Below are positions 8,184-17,897 of a DNA stretch of 64,000 nt, piece after piece. A program made the translations under genes and the position numbers. The stretch covers positions 344,326 through 408,325 of the forward strand of contig NZ_BMFP01000005.1 of NCBI RefSeq assembly GCF_014638845.1, in the 5' to 3' direction. Each line of letters opens with the position of its first letter. Position 1 is the stretch's first letter. The DNA is from Pontibacter amylolyticus. Lineage in GTDB: Bacteria; Bacteroidota; Bacteroidia; Cytophagales; Hymenobacteraceae. The notes beneath the pieces were generated by a model. The model had not been told where the DNA came from. It made no database searches and saw nothing but the letters and a program-made list of their open reading frames with translations.

Positions 8184-9779
8184 TTATTCGTGTTTGCTGA
8201 ACCAAGTTTCATAAGTGTGGTAGTTCTCGTCGTTGCCGCCCAAAGCACGCAGCGCCTCCTGATTCCACATATACTCTGAGTTGTATCTCGGACGCGCTCT
8301 GTAAGCAGGCACTCCCTGGTTAGCCACGTTCAGCATATCAGGCAGTGCAAAGTTAACATACACGTCACCATCCTGGTTGTAGTGGTATCTTCTCATATCT
8401 GACCAGGTTTCGAGGAAGCCCCAACCCCAGGTTGCGATATATTTCTGCAGCATGATCTTAGAAAGCGTCAGGTCGGCAGACGTTTTTGGCATTATTGCCT
8501 CGCTAGCCAGGTAAGCCGCCTTGCGCTGATCAAACATCGCCGGATCTGGTGCATAAGTACGTGAGAATTCGATGTGAGCTGTTACGCCTTTGGTATAAGC
8601 ATCCAGAGCTACGTCTTTCATACCAGCGATCCAGGCAGCTTCTGCTTTGATAAACTGCAGCTGCGAGTAGGTCATCAGCGGGAATGGGGCCGCATTACCG
8701 AAAATATAGATCTGGCGTGGCTGTGCCGTAGATACACCCACAGAACCCCACAGGTTGTTAGGAACCTCGGCAGCAGGTATACCTGTGATGCCTTTTCCGG
8801 AACGAAGACCTCTGTACTGGCCGTCCGGCGATGGCGCCAGCATAGCAGTCAAACGTGGGTCTTTCAAATGCTGTCCTGCAAACACAGGATCGGCCTCAGC
8901 CAGGGCCGCGTCGCGCAGCGATGGGTTAGTACCATCCAGCAAACCTACGATGTAGTCAGTCTGACGGTTAGAAGCGATGTTGTTACGGATCGGTCCGAAG
9001 AAGTTTGTGTTGGCGCTTACTTCTCCCTGGAAGCGGATCATGGCGTTGTCAGCATTGCTGGCAAGCGACTGGTCCACATACGCGATCACTTTGCTCGGGT
9101 CGTAAGAGCTCTTGTTTGTCAGGCGATGAGCGTTGATAGCCATCATACCGTATGCAAACTTCTTCCACTTGTCCCGGTTACCTGCGTAGATCAGGTCGCT
9201 TTTGCTCAAGCCAGAACTGGCGGCATCCAGCCCGTCTGTACGCTCCAGGCTTTTAACGCCCTCTACCAGCAGTCGCTGAATTTCCGGGTAAACAACCTGC
9301 TGATCGTCGTAGTTGAAAACGCGCTTGTCAGTATTGAAGGCCTCTGTCATGATGATTGGACCATGGTAGTCGGTCAGGGTCTGCCAGCCGTACGCACGCA
9401 TGATGTGGCCCACGCCTACGAAGTCATACTTCTTGCTGCGCTCGCCGCTCTCGATCATGTCCGACAGGTTATAGCCCATGCTCCAGTACACGGCTCTCCA
9501 GAGCTGTGCGTAGGAGTCAGACAATGGGTTGCCGTGCAGGTCAATAGCGTTGTCAGCGGCTGTAGAAGCCCAGTTCTGCACGTACTGTCCTGCCCATCGG
9601 CCATCCCACTGTACCGCTACTGCCATTTCAGACTGTATTTGCGGGAGGAACAGCTCCGGCTGCAGCAAGGCATCCGGACCGTTCGGGTTTGTGTTTACGT
9701 CTAGGTAATCTTTACAGCCAGATGCCGAAAACACGCTGGCCGCTATAAGAGAAGCAACTAATATCTTTCTCATTTTCAT
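8184..9779 (-). CDS. SusD/RagB-family outer membrane lipoprotein (SusD-like_2 type)
   Basis: The protein has 531 residues. The signal MKMRKILVASLIAASVFSASGC ends in a lipobox Cys at residue 22, followed by KDYLDVNTNPNGP, the standard start of this SusD subgroup. Further support comes from YVQNWAS, RLTNKSSYDP, MTYSQLQFIKAEAAW (the family's TPR-helix block) and a C-terminal MWNQEALRALGG. SusD proteins form the lid over the SusC transporter and bind the ligand at the cell surface. The gene sits 5 bases after susC, as expected for a co-translated pair. In this locus the ligand is probably a muropeptide or MurNAc-containing sugar (inference from the NamZ and MurQ neighbours). Confidence 0.92.
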   Translation of the reverse strand: MKMRKILVASLIAASVFSASGCKDYLDVNTNPNGPDALLQPELFLPQIQSEMAVAVQWDGRWAGQYVQNWASTAADNAIDLHGNPLSDSYAQLWRAVYWSMGYNLSDMIESGERSKKYDFVGVGHIMRAYGWQTLTDYHGPIIMTEAFNTDKRVFNYDDQQVVYPEIQRLLVEGVKSLERTDGLDAASSGLSKSDLIYAGNRDKWKKFAYGMMAINAHRLTNKSSYDPSKVIAYVDQSLASNADNAMIRFQGEVSANTNFFGPIRNNIASNRQTDYIVGLLDGTNPSLRDAALAEADPVFAGQHLKDPRLTAMLAPSPDGQYRGLRSGKGITGIPAAEVPNNLWGSVGVSTAQPRQIYIFGNAAPFPLMTYSQLQFIKAEAAWIAGMKDVALDAYTKGVTAHIEFSRTYAPDPAMFDQRKAAYLASEAIMPKTSADLTLSKIMLQKYIATWGWGFLETWSDMRRYHYNQDGDVYVNFALPDMLNVANQGVPAYRARPRYNSEYMWNQEALRALGGNDENYHTYETWFSKHE

Positions 9780-9784
9780 CTTAA

Positions 9785-12700
9785 TTAAAATCCTGCTCTA
9801 ATACCAAAGTTAATTCCTCTAGGTAACGGGAAGTTACCGTAATCAAGGCCGCCACCACCGGCACCACCTACTGCAGCAGAGTTACCGTTAGCAACCGGAT
9901 CCAGACCAGAGTAGTTTGTGATCAGGAACAGGTCAGTGCCTGTTACAAACACGTTCAGGTCTTCGATGAACTTCACGCGCTCCATGATGCTGGTTGGCAA
10001 GCGGTAGTTCAGTGTCACGTCGCGCAGACGTACCCAGTTCACATCCTTCTCGATGAAGCTCTGGTGTGGGTAGATAGACGACCAGTAAGTAGAGTTTCTG
10101 TACAGGTCGATCGGAATGTTGTTCTGCGTTGGGCTAACTGTGTTTTCCAGACCGTCTTTCAACACACCTGTCACGATGCGCGGCGTTTCACGATCCAAAG
10201 TACGCTTGCTCAATCCAGTAACAGTCAAATAGTGTTCTGTTGCGTTGTACACATCACCGCCTTTGCGGATGTCAAGCAGGAAGTTGAGTGACAGGTTCTT
10301 GTAAGTGAAGGTGTTGGTCAGACCGATGTTGAAGTCCGGGTTACGGTCACCTACTATTTTCCACTCGCTGGTGTTCAGGATAGGCAGACCAGTTGATGGG
10401 TTGATCAGCACGTCGCCATTGTCGTTGCGCTGGTAGTCGTAGCCAGTGAAGGTAGTCAACGGACCATCTACACGTGAGCCTACACGCACGTTGCCATACA
10501 GCCAGGTGTCAGAGTTGTAGAACTCCTGCACGTCACCAGGAAGCTTAGTCAGCTTGCTGTTGTTCTTCGTGTAGTTCAACAACACATCCCATCTGAAATT
10601 GCTGTTCTCCACAGGTGTACCGTTTAGCTGAAGCTCTATACCTGAGTTCTCCATCTCACCGGCGTTAAAGGTCATCAATACGAAACCAGTTGCATAGCTC
10701 AGACGCAGGTTCTGCACGATCTGGTCAACAGACTTCTTCTTGAAGTAAGTCGCATCAATACCGAAGCGGTCGTTGAAGAACTTCAACTCTGTACCGAATT
10801 CGTAAGAAGTAGTCATTTCCGGACGCAGGTCCAGGCTTGGGCCTGTGAAACCATAGCGGAAACCACCACCCGTTGTCATAGCCGTTTCGTAGAACGGACG
10901 GATGCTGTACGGACGGGCGTCTTTACCTACCTGGGCAATAGAGCCTCTGATCTTACCATAGGACAGCACGTTCTTAAAGCCCTGGAATGGCTCCAGCTCG
11001 GTGAACACAAAGCTCAGACCGGCAGAAGGATAGAAGAACGAGTTGTTCTGCACTGGCAGTGTAGAGCTCCAGTCATTACGGCCCGTCAAGGTCAGGAAGA
11101 GGATGTCGTTGTAGCTGGCGTTGAAGCTACCCCAGGCACCTACCAGACGGCGCTGCGTCAGGTTGTTGTAAGCGCGCTGTGTGGTAAGGGTTGTGTTGTT
11201 GATCGAGTACAGGTTCGGTGCCATGAACTGCTCACCGGTAGCGGCTGCACTGAACGTGTTCCAGTCATATACTGTGCTACCCAGTTTCAGGTCGGTGCGC
11301 AGTTTGTCATTGAACAGCGTAGGGGCTGTGAACTGAGCATAGTACTGGAACGTCAGGTTACGGTTCGTGATCACGGCCTGGTCGAAGATACCGCCGAAAG
11401 AGCGGCCTGCATTAGACTGCGGGTGACGCACGATCGTGTTTTTTTCTGTGTAATAGTCAACACCTGCCTGGCCTACGAGTTTCATCCAATCCGTTACGTC
11501 AGCTGTCAGGCTGGCATTCAGTCTGTAGCGGTCAGTCAGGGAGTTGAAGATGTTCTTGTTCACGTTGAAGAACGGGTTCTCGATAGCAACTGAGTAAGCA
11601 CCGAAGTCTCTTCTGTCACCAGTTGGAGTCAGGTAGTTGCTGGCGTCGTCAGTAGATGGCCAACGCAGCAGCTGCAGCAATGGTCCACCGGCGCCTCTGA
11701 AGGCCTGGTCGTTATCAGAACGGGTATAGTCAAACGTTACGTCCGTTGAAAGGCGCTTGCTCAACTTAGCTGTAATAGCAGAGGAAAGCGTGATACGCTC
11801 CAGACCTGTGTTCGGGATGAAGCCCTGTGCATCGGTGTAAGAACCGGAGATGCGGTACTGAGCAGCTTCGTTACCACCCGTGAAGGCCAGATTGTGCTTT
11901 TGTGTGAAGGCATCATCAAAGAAGTTCTTCACGTTGTCGTAGAACTGTACTTCAGATGAGTAAGGAGCACCGAAGTAAGAAAGGCTTTCGTCACCTTCCG
12001 TGGTATAACCGTTTGCGCCTCTGTCGTACTTCTGCTGAATCTCAGGGTAGCGCACGATGCGGTCGATACGGAAGCTGTTGCTGTAGTTGATACGTGGCTT
12101 ACCGGCCTGACCGCGCTTGGTGGTGATCACGATAGCACCAGAGGCAGCCTCAATACCATAGAGAGCAGCCGCTTCAGGACCTTTCAGTACGGTGATGGAT
12201 TCGATGTCCTCCGGGTTGATGTCGGCGGCACGGTTGGTAAAGTCAACGCCTCTGTTCTCGAATGAACGGGAGCCTGCACCGATAGAAGAAGCAAACACAC
12301 TGGTAGAAGTGGTGTTGTTGCTGATCGGAAGACCGTCTACCACAAACAGTGGCTGGTTGCTACCGCTCAGGGAGCTGATACCGCGGATCACGATAGAAGA
12401 AGAAGAACCTGGCAGACCAGAAGAAGCGTTCACTTCCACACCCGCCACACGACCGGCCAGGCCGTTCACGAAGTTCTCGCGCTGTGTCTGGGCAATGGTA
12501 GCACCTTTAACCTCTGTTACGGCATAACCCAGGGCTTTCTTTTCCTGCTTGATACCGAGGGCAGTTACTACTACCTCGCTCAGGCTTTGCTCATTTGCCT
12601 GCAGTGCCACGTTGATGACTGTGTTCGTGCCAACAGGCTTCTCAACGGACTTCATGCCAATAAAACTGAACACCAACACATCGGATGGTGCTACCGAAAT

Positions 12701-12892
12701 AGAGAACTTGCCATCCGTGTTGGTATTCGTACCACGCGGCTGACCTTTAACGGCTACCGTAACACCTGGCAGCGGGGAATTATCGGAGGCGGCAGTTACC
12801 GTGCCGGATACAGTCGTGCTCTGAGCATTGGCTGTAAAGTGAAACAGAAGGAAACATATCCCCCATAGGTAACACTGTAATTTTTTCATCAT
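9785..12892 (-). CDS. SusC/RagA-family TonB-dependent outer membrane transporter
   Basis: The protein has 1035 residues. A signal peptide (about 1-23, ending ANAQS) precedes a carboxypeptidase-regulatory-like domain (VSGTVTAASDNSPLPGVTVAVKG), a TonB-box region around SEVVVTALGIKQEKKALGYA, and a plug domain containing GVEVNASSGLPGSSSSIVIRG and the SusC signature PLFVVDGLPI. The rest is a beta-barrel ending in PLPRGINFGIRAGF with the terminal Phe needed for outer membrane insertion. The family takes up bulky glycans or peptides with SusD. The gene is preceded by a 595-base spacer, so the SusCD operon probably has its own promoter apart from namZ. Confidence 0.93.
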   Translation of the reverse strand: MMKKLQCYLWGICFLLFHFTANAQSTTVSGTVTAASDNSPLPGVTVAVKGQPRGTNTNTDGKFSISVAPSDVLVFSFIGMKSVEKPVGTNTVINVALQANEQSLSEVVVTALGIKQEKKALGYAVTEVKGATIAQTQRENFVNGLAGRVAGVEVNASSGLPGSSSSIVIRGISSLSGSNQPLFVVDGLPISNNTTSTSVFASSIGAGSRSFENRGVDFTNRAADINPEDIESITVLKGPEAAALYGIEAASGAIVITTKRGQAGKPRINYSNSFRIDRIVRYPEIQQKYDRGANGYTTEGDESLSYFGAPYSSEVQFYDNVKNFFDDAFTQKHNLAFTGGNEAAQYRISGSYTDAQGFIPNTGLERITLSSAITAKLSKRLSTDVTFDYTRSDNDQAFRGAGGPLLQLLRWPSTDDASNYLTPTGDRRDFGAYSVAIENPFFNVNKNIFNSLTDRYRLNASLTADVTDWMKLVGQAGVDYYTEKNTIVRHPQSNAGRSFGGIFDQAVITNRNLTFQYYAQFTAPTLFNDKLRTDLKLGSTVYDWNTFSAAATGEQFMAPNLYSINNTTLTTQRAYNNLTQRRLVGAWGSFNASYNDILFLTLTGRNDWSSTLPVQNNSFFYPSAGLSFVFTELEPFQGFKNVLSYGKIRGSIAQVGKDARPYSIRPFYETAMTTGGGFRYGFTGPSLDLRPEMTTSYEFGTELKFFNDRFGIDATYFKKKSVDQIVQNLRLSYATGFVLMTFNAGEMENSGIELQLNGTPVENSNFRWDVLLNYTKNNSKLTKLPGDVQEFYNSDTWLYGNVRVGSRVDGPLTTFTGYDYQRNDNGDVLINPSTGLPILNTSEWKIVGDRNPDFNIGLTNTFTYKNLSLNFLLDIRKGGDVYNATEHYLTVTGLSKRTLDRETPRIVTGVLKDGLENTVSPTQNNIPIDLYRNSTYWSSIYPHQSFIEKDVNWVRLRDVTLNYRLPTSIMERVKFIEDLNVFVTGTDLFLITNYSGLDPVANGNSAAVGGAGGGGLDYGNFPLPRGINFGIRAGF

Positions 12893-13487
12893 AACTACGT
12901 GGCTATTGGTTAAGATTATTGTGGGTAGATTGGTTATTGGTTATTGGTAAAACATAGAATTAATTCTCTCCAGGACGCTGACCGGGTACTACGGCAAAAA
13001 AACTTTGCATAATACAATTCAGCCGGTTGCATTCGCTCTTCTCTATTCAGGTACAGATTAAACTCACATTAAAACTAGTAAAAAAGGCTTATAGCACACA
13101 GGTTGTTGCAATCATTTTCGCTAAAAAAGAAAAAAGCAGCAATATCAGCTTATACGCAAAAACGCAGAATCGTGCATATAAAATTAAACTTATTTAATAT
13201 ACTTTTAAACATTTATTTTAATTTAATACTCTTATCGAACAACAACCGCTTCTATCGCTTTTAAAGCTGCAATTGCTTCAAAATCCAATGTTACGACAGC
13301 AAGCAAAACGCGCACAATCCCGCAAATTCAATCTTTTCAAATATGCAGACACCGGAAGGCGTAAACTGTGTTGCTGCGGTTTTTTCCGGTCAAAGCGCGG
13401 GACGTAACACATTCTGCATGTTCCTGTTTCTGCTCCCGGACCCTAAAACCAAGTCCTGAAAATCTTCAATCTGACACGCCTTCGCTA
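12893..13487. other. Non-coding spacer between namZ and susC
   Basis: No credible gene is seen on either strand. The central part (about 13080-13260) is AT-rich. This is where a susC promoter should be, but I could not find a clear TAnnTTTG box in the right orientation. The iterated heptamer TATACCT/AGGTATA is absent here. Confidence 0.6.
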
Positions 13488-14756
13488 TCAGGGATAAAGC
13501 AGGTAATTTTGACGCATTTGCTTGTACTGACTCAGCCCCGGCTCCCAGCTCTGGCGAATCTCTTCTTCCGATACCCCGGCGATGATCTGCTCCTTAAACT
13601 TTTTGGTACCGGCTAGCTTGTCGATGTTGCCGATCTGGTTGCTCTGCTTGTAATCGAAGAAGCGCTCCTTATCCGGGTAAGCCTGGTAGAGCTCCATCAT
13701 CCAGCTCAGGTTAATTCTGCCTGTCTTCCGGAAAGTGCTGACATCATAATTGCGCAGGTCCAGACCGTAACATACCTTGTCCTGGTGCAATGGCGTTTCG
13801 GCCATCCCTTTTATACCTATAGGCGTGTAACTGAAAGAGTATTTGTCTTTCATGTCCGGATGCCCCATCACGGTGAACGGGAACATGGTGCCGCGACCGT
13901 GGTTAAAGATGGTGCCTTCGAAAAGACAGGTAGATGGGTATAGCAGGATGGCTTGTTGCGTGTTCAGGTTAGGGGAAGGCCACACGGGCAGGTCGTAAGG
14001 CATGTCGTGGTTGTAGTTTTTCACCGGCACGATCTTCAGTTTGCACTGCACGCCGTTGGCCAGCCACTTTTCGCCGTTTATCATCTGGGCAAACTCCCCT
14101 ACCGTCAGGCCGTGCGCAATAGGGATAGGATGTATGCCGATACCCGATTTGTTCTCAGGCTCCAGGATGGGGCCGTCTACCAGGAAACCGTTCGGGTTTG
14201 GCCTGTCCAGCACCATCAGCTCAACTCCATTCTCGGCGCAGGCCTCCATTACGCGGTGCAGCGTAATGGTGTAGGTATAGAAACGGGTGCCCACGTCCTG
14301 TATGTCGAAGATCATCAGGTCCACATCAGCAAGGTCCTCTTTGGTAGGCTTGTTGCGCTTGCCGTAAAGCGACACCACCTTTATTCCTGTTTTAGGGTCC
14401 ACGCTGTCCTCCACCTTTATACCGGCAGGAGCATCGCCTCTGAAACCGTGCTCCGGACCGAACACTTTCACGATGTTCACCCCGAGTGCATGCAGACTGT
14501 CCACACTTAGCTTATCACCGATGATGGAGGTCGGATTCACCACCATGCCTACACGCTTGCCCTTCAGGTAGGGCAGGTAGGCCTCTGTCTGGTCAGCGCC
14601 TGTGATGATGGGAGCCTGTGCGGTTTCGGGCTTTGCTGCTGTGCTTTGCGCAACCGGCGCCGCCTCTTGTTGCTGCGGTGCTTTGCACGAGGCTGCCGCA
14701 AGCAGCAGTGCCAGCGCACCGTTCATCAGCATTTTCACATTGAAGGAAGTATACAT
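13488..14756 (-). CDS. namZ: Exo-beta-N-acetylmuramidase NamZ-family (DUF1343) lipoprotein
   Basis: The protein has 422 residues and a lipoprotein signal (MYTSFNVKMLMNGALALLLAAASC). An inner Met at residue 9 is an alternative start; I kept the longer one because it retains Lys8 ahead of the hydrophobic core. Family landmarks are VGMVVNPTSIIG, KVFGPEHGFRGDAPAG, DIQDVGTRFYTYTITL, VLDRPNPNG and FEGTIFNHGRGT. The founding member (B. subtilis NamZ/YbbC, DUF1343) removes MurNAc from the non-reducing end of peptidoglycan fragments. Here the enzyme would supply MurNAc to the MurQ pathway encoded at the far end of the same gene run. It is the first gene of the locus in transcription order. Confidence 0.85.
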   Translation of the reverse strand: MYTSFNVKMLMNGALALLLAAASCKAPQQQEAAPVAQSTAAKPETAQAPIITGADQTEAYLPYLKGKRVGMVVNPTSIIGDKLSVDSLHALGVNIVKVFGPEHGFRGDAPAGIKVEDSVDPKTGIKVVSLYGKRNKPTKEDLADVDLMIFDIQDVGTRFYTYTITLHRVMEACAENGVELMVLDRPNPNGFLVDGPILEPENKSGIGIHPIPIAHGLTVGEFAQMINGEKWLANGVQCKLKIVPVKNYNHDMPYDLPVWPSPNLNTQQAILLYPSTCLFEGTIFNHGRGTMFPFTVMGHPDMKDKYSFSYTPIGIKGMAETPLHQDKVCYGLDLRNYDVSTFRKTGRINLSWMMELYQAYPDKERFFDYKQSNQIGNIDKLAGTKKFKEQIIAGVSEEEIRQSWEPGLSQYKQMRQNYLLYP

Positions 14757-15410
14757 AGTAGTTTGATTACTCTGAAAGCCTCGCCTTTTAGCAAGGTTAG
14801 GCAGGAAGCAAAGTGCGCAGTTTTATGCAACCCGACGCGACATTACCGCTTTTTCCTTCACTAATTAACTCATTTATATTTCTATATACCAAATTTTATG
14901 CATATTTTTTTATTAAATCCGCAAAAACATGCAGCAAAACAGTTTCTCCATTAACATTTTGATAACCCTCAGCGCCAAAGGGCAGGTATAGCCTCTGCCC
15001 TACCCTTCAGAAAGCGCCTGCTTTAGATCAGTTTTACTCTATATAATATAGGAGTAGTGAGTAAGTCCTCAATTCCACTGCAAGTAGTCTTCAACACCAG
15101 CTATAGTGCAATTCACTATTGCATTTCTCCCTCCCGTTATTCAGAAAATGATTGTTTAAAATTTTAGCAGAAGACCTGCTTTGATAAACGCAGAAGTCTT
15201 TGCTAACTTAGAGGCTTCTAAGAGAGCATGTTCAAACTTCATCTTTCCTATAGCATTCACTTCGCAGCGGAAGCCACTATTCGCTACCTCAGGACGCACT
15301 TTGCTGCCAGGCGGCTTTAGTACTATTCTGAAGTTCTGCTCCTATCCGCTCTTAAAGGCACCTGAAAGTTTAAGCATTCTCTAAGCACCGCATTGCACAA
15401 TTCACCTTAT
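14757..15410. other. Divergent spacer between namZ and the exported repeat protein
   Basis: This is AT-rich non-coding sequence that should hold the promoters of the minus-strand namZ gene and the plus-strand gene at 15411. One copy of the iterated heptamer (CAGGTATAG) is near 14984. A short open frame at 15181-15384 has no recognisable features and I do not call it a gene. Confidence 0.55.
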
Positions 15411-16994
15411 ATGAAAAAGAGTCTACTTCTTTTTTCTCTTCTGATACTCATTATCAACCTAGCAATTGCACAGGACGCACCTTCTGGCAAATCTTCCAGG
15501 TCGTCGGCCATCAAACTGCAGTTCCCGGCTGAGCCTGGCTGGAATGTGCTGAAAGAAGGGCAGCAGCTCGAGTTTGAGGTACAGGCCAGCGGCGGCACCG
15601 GCTCTGAGTTCAGGTATAGCATCAAGCAGGGCAAGGTTGAGGGCATGGTCTTCGACTCGCTCGGCTATTTCTCCTGGACGCCCAGCTACGACTTTGTAGA
15701 CAGGCTGAGCGGCGGACGCGTGCTGCAGGTGATCTTTGAAGTACGCAATGACAAAGACGAGAGCGCCAGCCAGGTGGTGGACTTTAAGGTAGAGCACGTG
15801 AACCGCCCGCCCGTGGTAGGCGAATTGAAACCGCTTTACGTACGATACAACGCCCAGAACACCTATACCATTGAGTCAGCGGCGGTGCAGGACGAGGACG
15901 AGGACCCGATCGTGTTTGTGGCCATTGCCGAGGGGATGCCCGAGGGAGCCAAATTGTCGGCACAGGGAGAGTTTACCTGGAAGCCATCGCTCACGCAGTT
16001 CAACCGCCTGCGCAACAAGCCCATTCTGGTGGAGTTTTACGTAGAGGACCAGCCCGCCAAGGCCCGCACGAAAGGTGCTTTTAAAGTGGAGGTGACACAG
16101 CAGGACCTGCCCCCCACCCTGCAGATGATTCCCTCGCAGAAGCGCTTCGTGTACAAAGAGGACGCAACGGTGAACATCAAGTTCCAGATCTATGACCCGA
16201 ACGGGGAGTCCGACATCGCCACGTTCAGCTTTATTTCCACGAACACCAACGTGCCGGCTACTGCCCTGGTAAAGAATACGCCGTCCCAGTACGAGTTCAT
16301 CTGGCGGCCGGGCTACGACTTTGTGCGCGACCCGCTCGACTCGCTGGCTTTCGAGATGACCTTTTTCGTGCTGGACAAATCGAATAAGCGCGATGAACGC
16401 ACCGTGTCGTTTACCATTCTCAATGCCGTAAACGAAGGCGAAAAGGACCAGAAGCTCTACAACGAGTACCGTGCCTCGCTAGTGCGCGCCTGGGACCTGA
16501 TGGAGCAGCTCAAGGAAACCGAAAAAGACCTGAAGAAGAAGTATAACCGTGCCCGCAAAGGCAAGAAAGGGCGCTCCCTGGCCAATGCCTCCATGGGCGC
16601 TGTAACCGGAGTGGCTCCCGTGATCATCGACGAACCGGCCACCAGCAAAAAGATCACCACCATTGGGGGCACCACCGTCATGACCATCGGTACGCTGGAG
16701 GCGACAGAGGTGATCGGACGCTCCACCAAAGACCTGGTTGAGCGCCTGAATTACATCATAGAGAAGCGGAACGAACTGCAGACCAAAGGCGATGTTTTCG
16801 CCCGTAAGTATGCGCTCAAGTCATCGCGCCGCCGGCCGGAGTTTATAAAGGATGTGGATGACTTTGTAGCGGTGATGAACCTGAAGGGCCTGGTAGCGCT
16901 GGAGTTGGATGCCAGTTGGAAGAATAAGAATAAAGCCAGCGACGAGAACATCGCCAAGACGTTTAAGGATTTTGGCTACGAGAGTCAGAATTAA
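15411..16994 (+). CDS. Exported protein with tandem Ig/cadherin-like (He_PIG-type) repeats and a C-terminal coiled coil
   Basis: The ATG at 15411 is preferred because MKKSLLLFSLLILIINLAIAQ is a standard signal peptide; the upstream in-frame start adds only six residues. Three repeats of about 110 residues follow. Each has the pattern of a putative Ig domain: AEGMPEGAKLSAQGEFTWKP and the related GYFSWTPSYDFVDR and YEFIWRPGYDFVRDP segments align with each other. The last third begins with a charged coiled coil (LMEQLKETEKDLKKKYNRAR) and contains a Gly/Thr-rich stretch (GGTTVMTIGTLEATEV). No catalytic motif is seen. It may be a surface or periplasmic structural protein. It is followed by a strong terminator, so it is probably transcribed alone. 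Confidence 0.75.
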   Translation: MKKSLLLFSLLILIINLAIAQDAPSGKSSRSSAIKLQFPAEPGWNVLKEGQQLEFEVQASGGTGSEFRYSIKQGKVEGMVFDSLGYFSWTPSYDFVDRLSGGRVLQVIFEVRNDKDESASQVVDFKVEHVNRPPVVGELKPLYVRYNAQNTYTIESAAVQDEDEDPIVFVAIAEGMPEGAKLSAQGEFTWKPSLTQFNRLRNKPILVEFYVEDQPAKARTKGAFKVEVTQQDLPPTLQMIPSQKRFVYKEDATVNIKFQIYDPNGESDIATFSFISTNTNVPATALVKNTPSQYEFIWRPGYDFVRDPLDSLAFEMTFFVLDKSNKRDERTVSFTILNAVNEGEKDQKLYNEYRASLVRAWDLMEQLKETEKDLKKKYNRARKGKKGRSLANASMGAVTGVAPVIIDEPATSKKITTIGGTTVMTIGTLEATEVIGRSTKDLVERLNYIIEKRNELQTKGDVFARKYALKSSRRRPEFIKDVDDFVAVMNLKGLVALELDASWKNKNKASDENIAKTFKDFGYESQN

Positions 16995-17023
16995 GTCGCA
17001 TTTTTGAAAGATCACTTTAAATG

Positions 17024-17061
17024 AAGAGCCCTGTTGGTGTTTTGCCAGCAGGGCTCTTTTT
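17024..17061 (+). terminator. Strong intrinsic terminator after the repeat protein
   Basis: AAGAGCCCTGTTGG and CCAGCAGGGCTCTT form a 14-bp stem with one G-T pair and a short loop, followed by a T-run. It lies 30 bases past the stop codon of the gene at 15411-16994. Confidence 0.85.
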
Positions 17062-17830
17062 GTTGTAGGTATGCAGTGGCTTATTACAGGTACAGCAGGT
17101 ATGGCGCGAGCGCCCTCGCTCGTGTCTACTATGGTGGGGCCTCTGGCCGAGAGGTATAGGTATAGCTGCACCCATGCATCGTGCCGCAGGTTTAGCGATA
17201 GCGCAACTAGTGGTTTGCGCGCTGGCCAATTTACAACTGGCGTAGACCTGGCTTACAGGTATAGCCACCTTTTCTATTTCATAGCTTCGCCTGTGCGGCG
17301 GGCATCCCGAAAGCTTTCGGGACAAAAAAGTCAAGACGCTTTTAAACTCGCTGACCGCTCAAACACAAAATCGTCAAGAGTGCACTTGGCAAAGCGATCT
17401 GTTTCATTGCTGCTGTATTAGTATGTTTTGCTATACCTGCCAGTGGTCTGTGCTACAAAACTTATACCTGTAAAGTAGTAGTTACAGATTCCCCGCCTTA
17501 GACAAGGAGGGGTTAGGGGTGGTTGGAACCGGGCCTGCAAAGTAACTGCTGGAGCTACAGCGCCTATACCTGTGATTGGGTGGTAGAGGGTAATCCCCTC
17601 ATGCGAGGAGGAGTGTATTATAGCAACTGCCTAACCTTGCTTCCACCAAGATCCTTCCAGGATGACATATCGAAAAGCAGCTACCGAAAAGTCCCCGCCT
17701 GGGGTAGGGGCCCTCGATAAAGGTGGGGCACGGAGACAATTCGCTTTGAACATAACAAGTATAGCCTGTCAGATCATGTTCACAAATGCTGTTACAGTCT
17801 ATGTATTGACACCAACAAAATACCCCCAAA
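17062..17830. repeat. Repeat-rich non-coding spacer with palindromes and many copies of the iterated heptamer
   Basis: No gene is seen. The segment contains the perfect 18-bp palindrome TCCCGAAAGCTTTCGGGA at 17305-17322, GC-rich hairpins around 17103-17125, 17493-17512 and 17596-17612, and several copies of AGGTATAG/CTATACCT (for example near 17153, 17244, 17431, 17463 and 17563). The 22 bases at 17701-17722 occur in inverted orientation at 49747-49768, so this is part of a dispersed intergenic repeat family. Confidence 0.7.
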
Positions 17831-17831
17831 A

Positions 17832-17872
17832 ACAAAAAAAGCTGAAGGCAGCCCATTGCGGTGCTTCCAGCT
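17832..17872 (-). terminator. Probable terminator of the MhqD-like gene
   Basis: AGCTGAAGGCA and TGCTTCCAGCT form an imperfect stem around GCCCATTGCGG. On the minus strand a run of seven Ts follows. It lies 26 bases beyond the stop of the hydrolase gene at 17898. Confidence 0.6.
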
Positions 17873-17897
17873 CTTTTGCTTTAGCCAAACTTATATC

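Noticed and set aside
15181-15384. Short plus-strand gene upstream of the repeat-domain protein
   Set aside because: It has 67 codons, no start context or domain, and lies in AT-rich promoter-type sequence.
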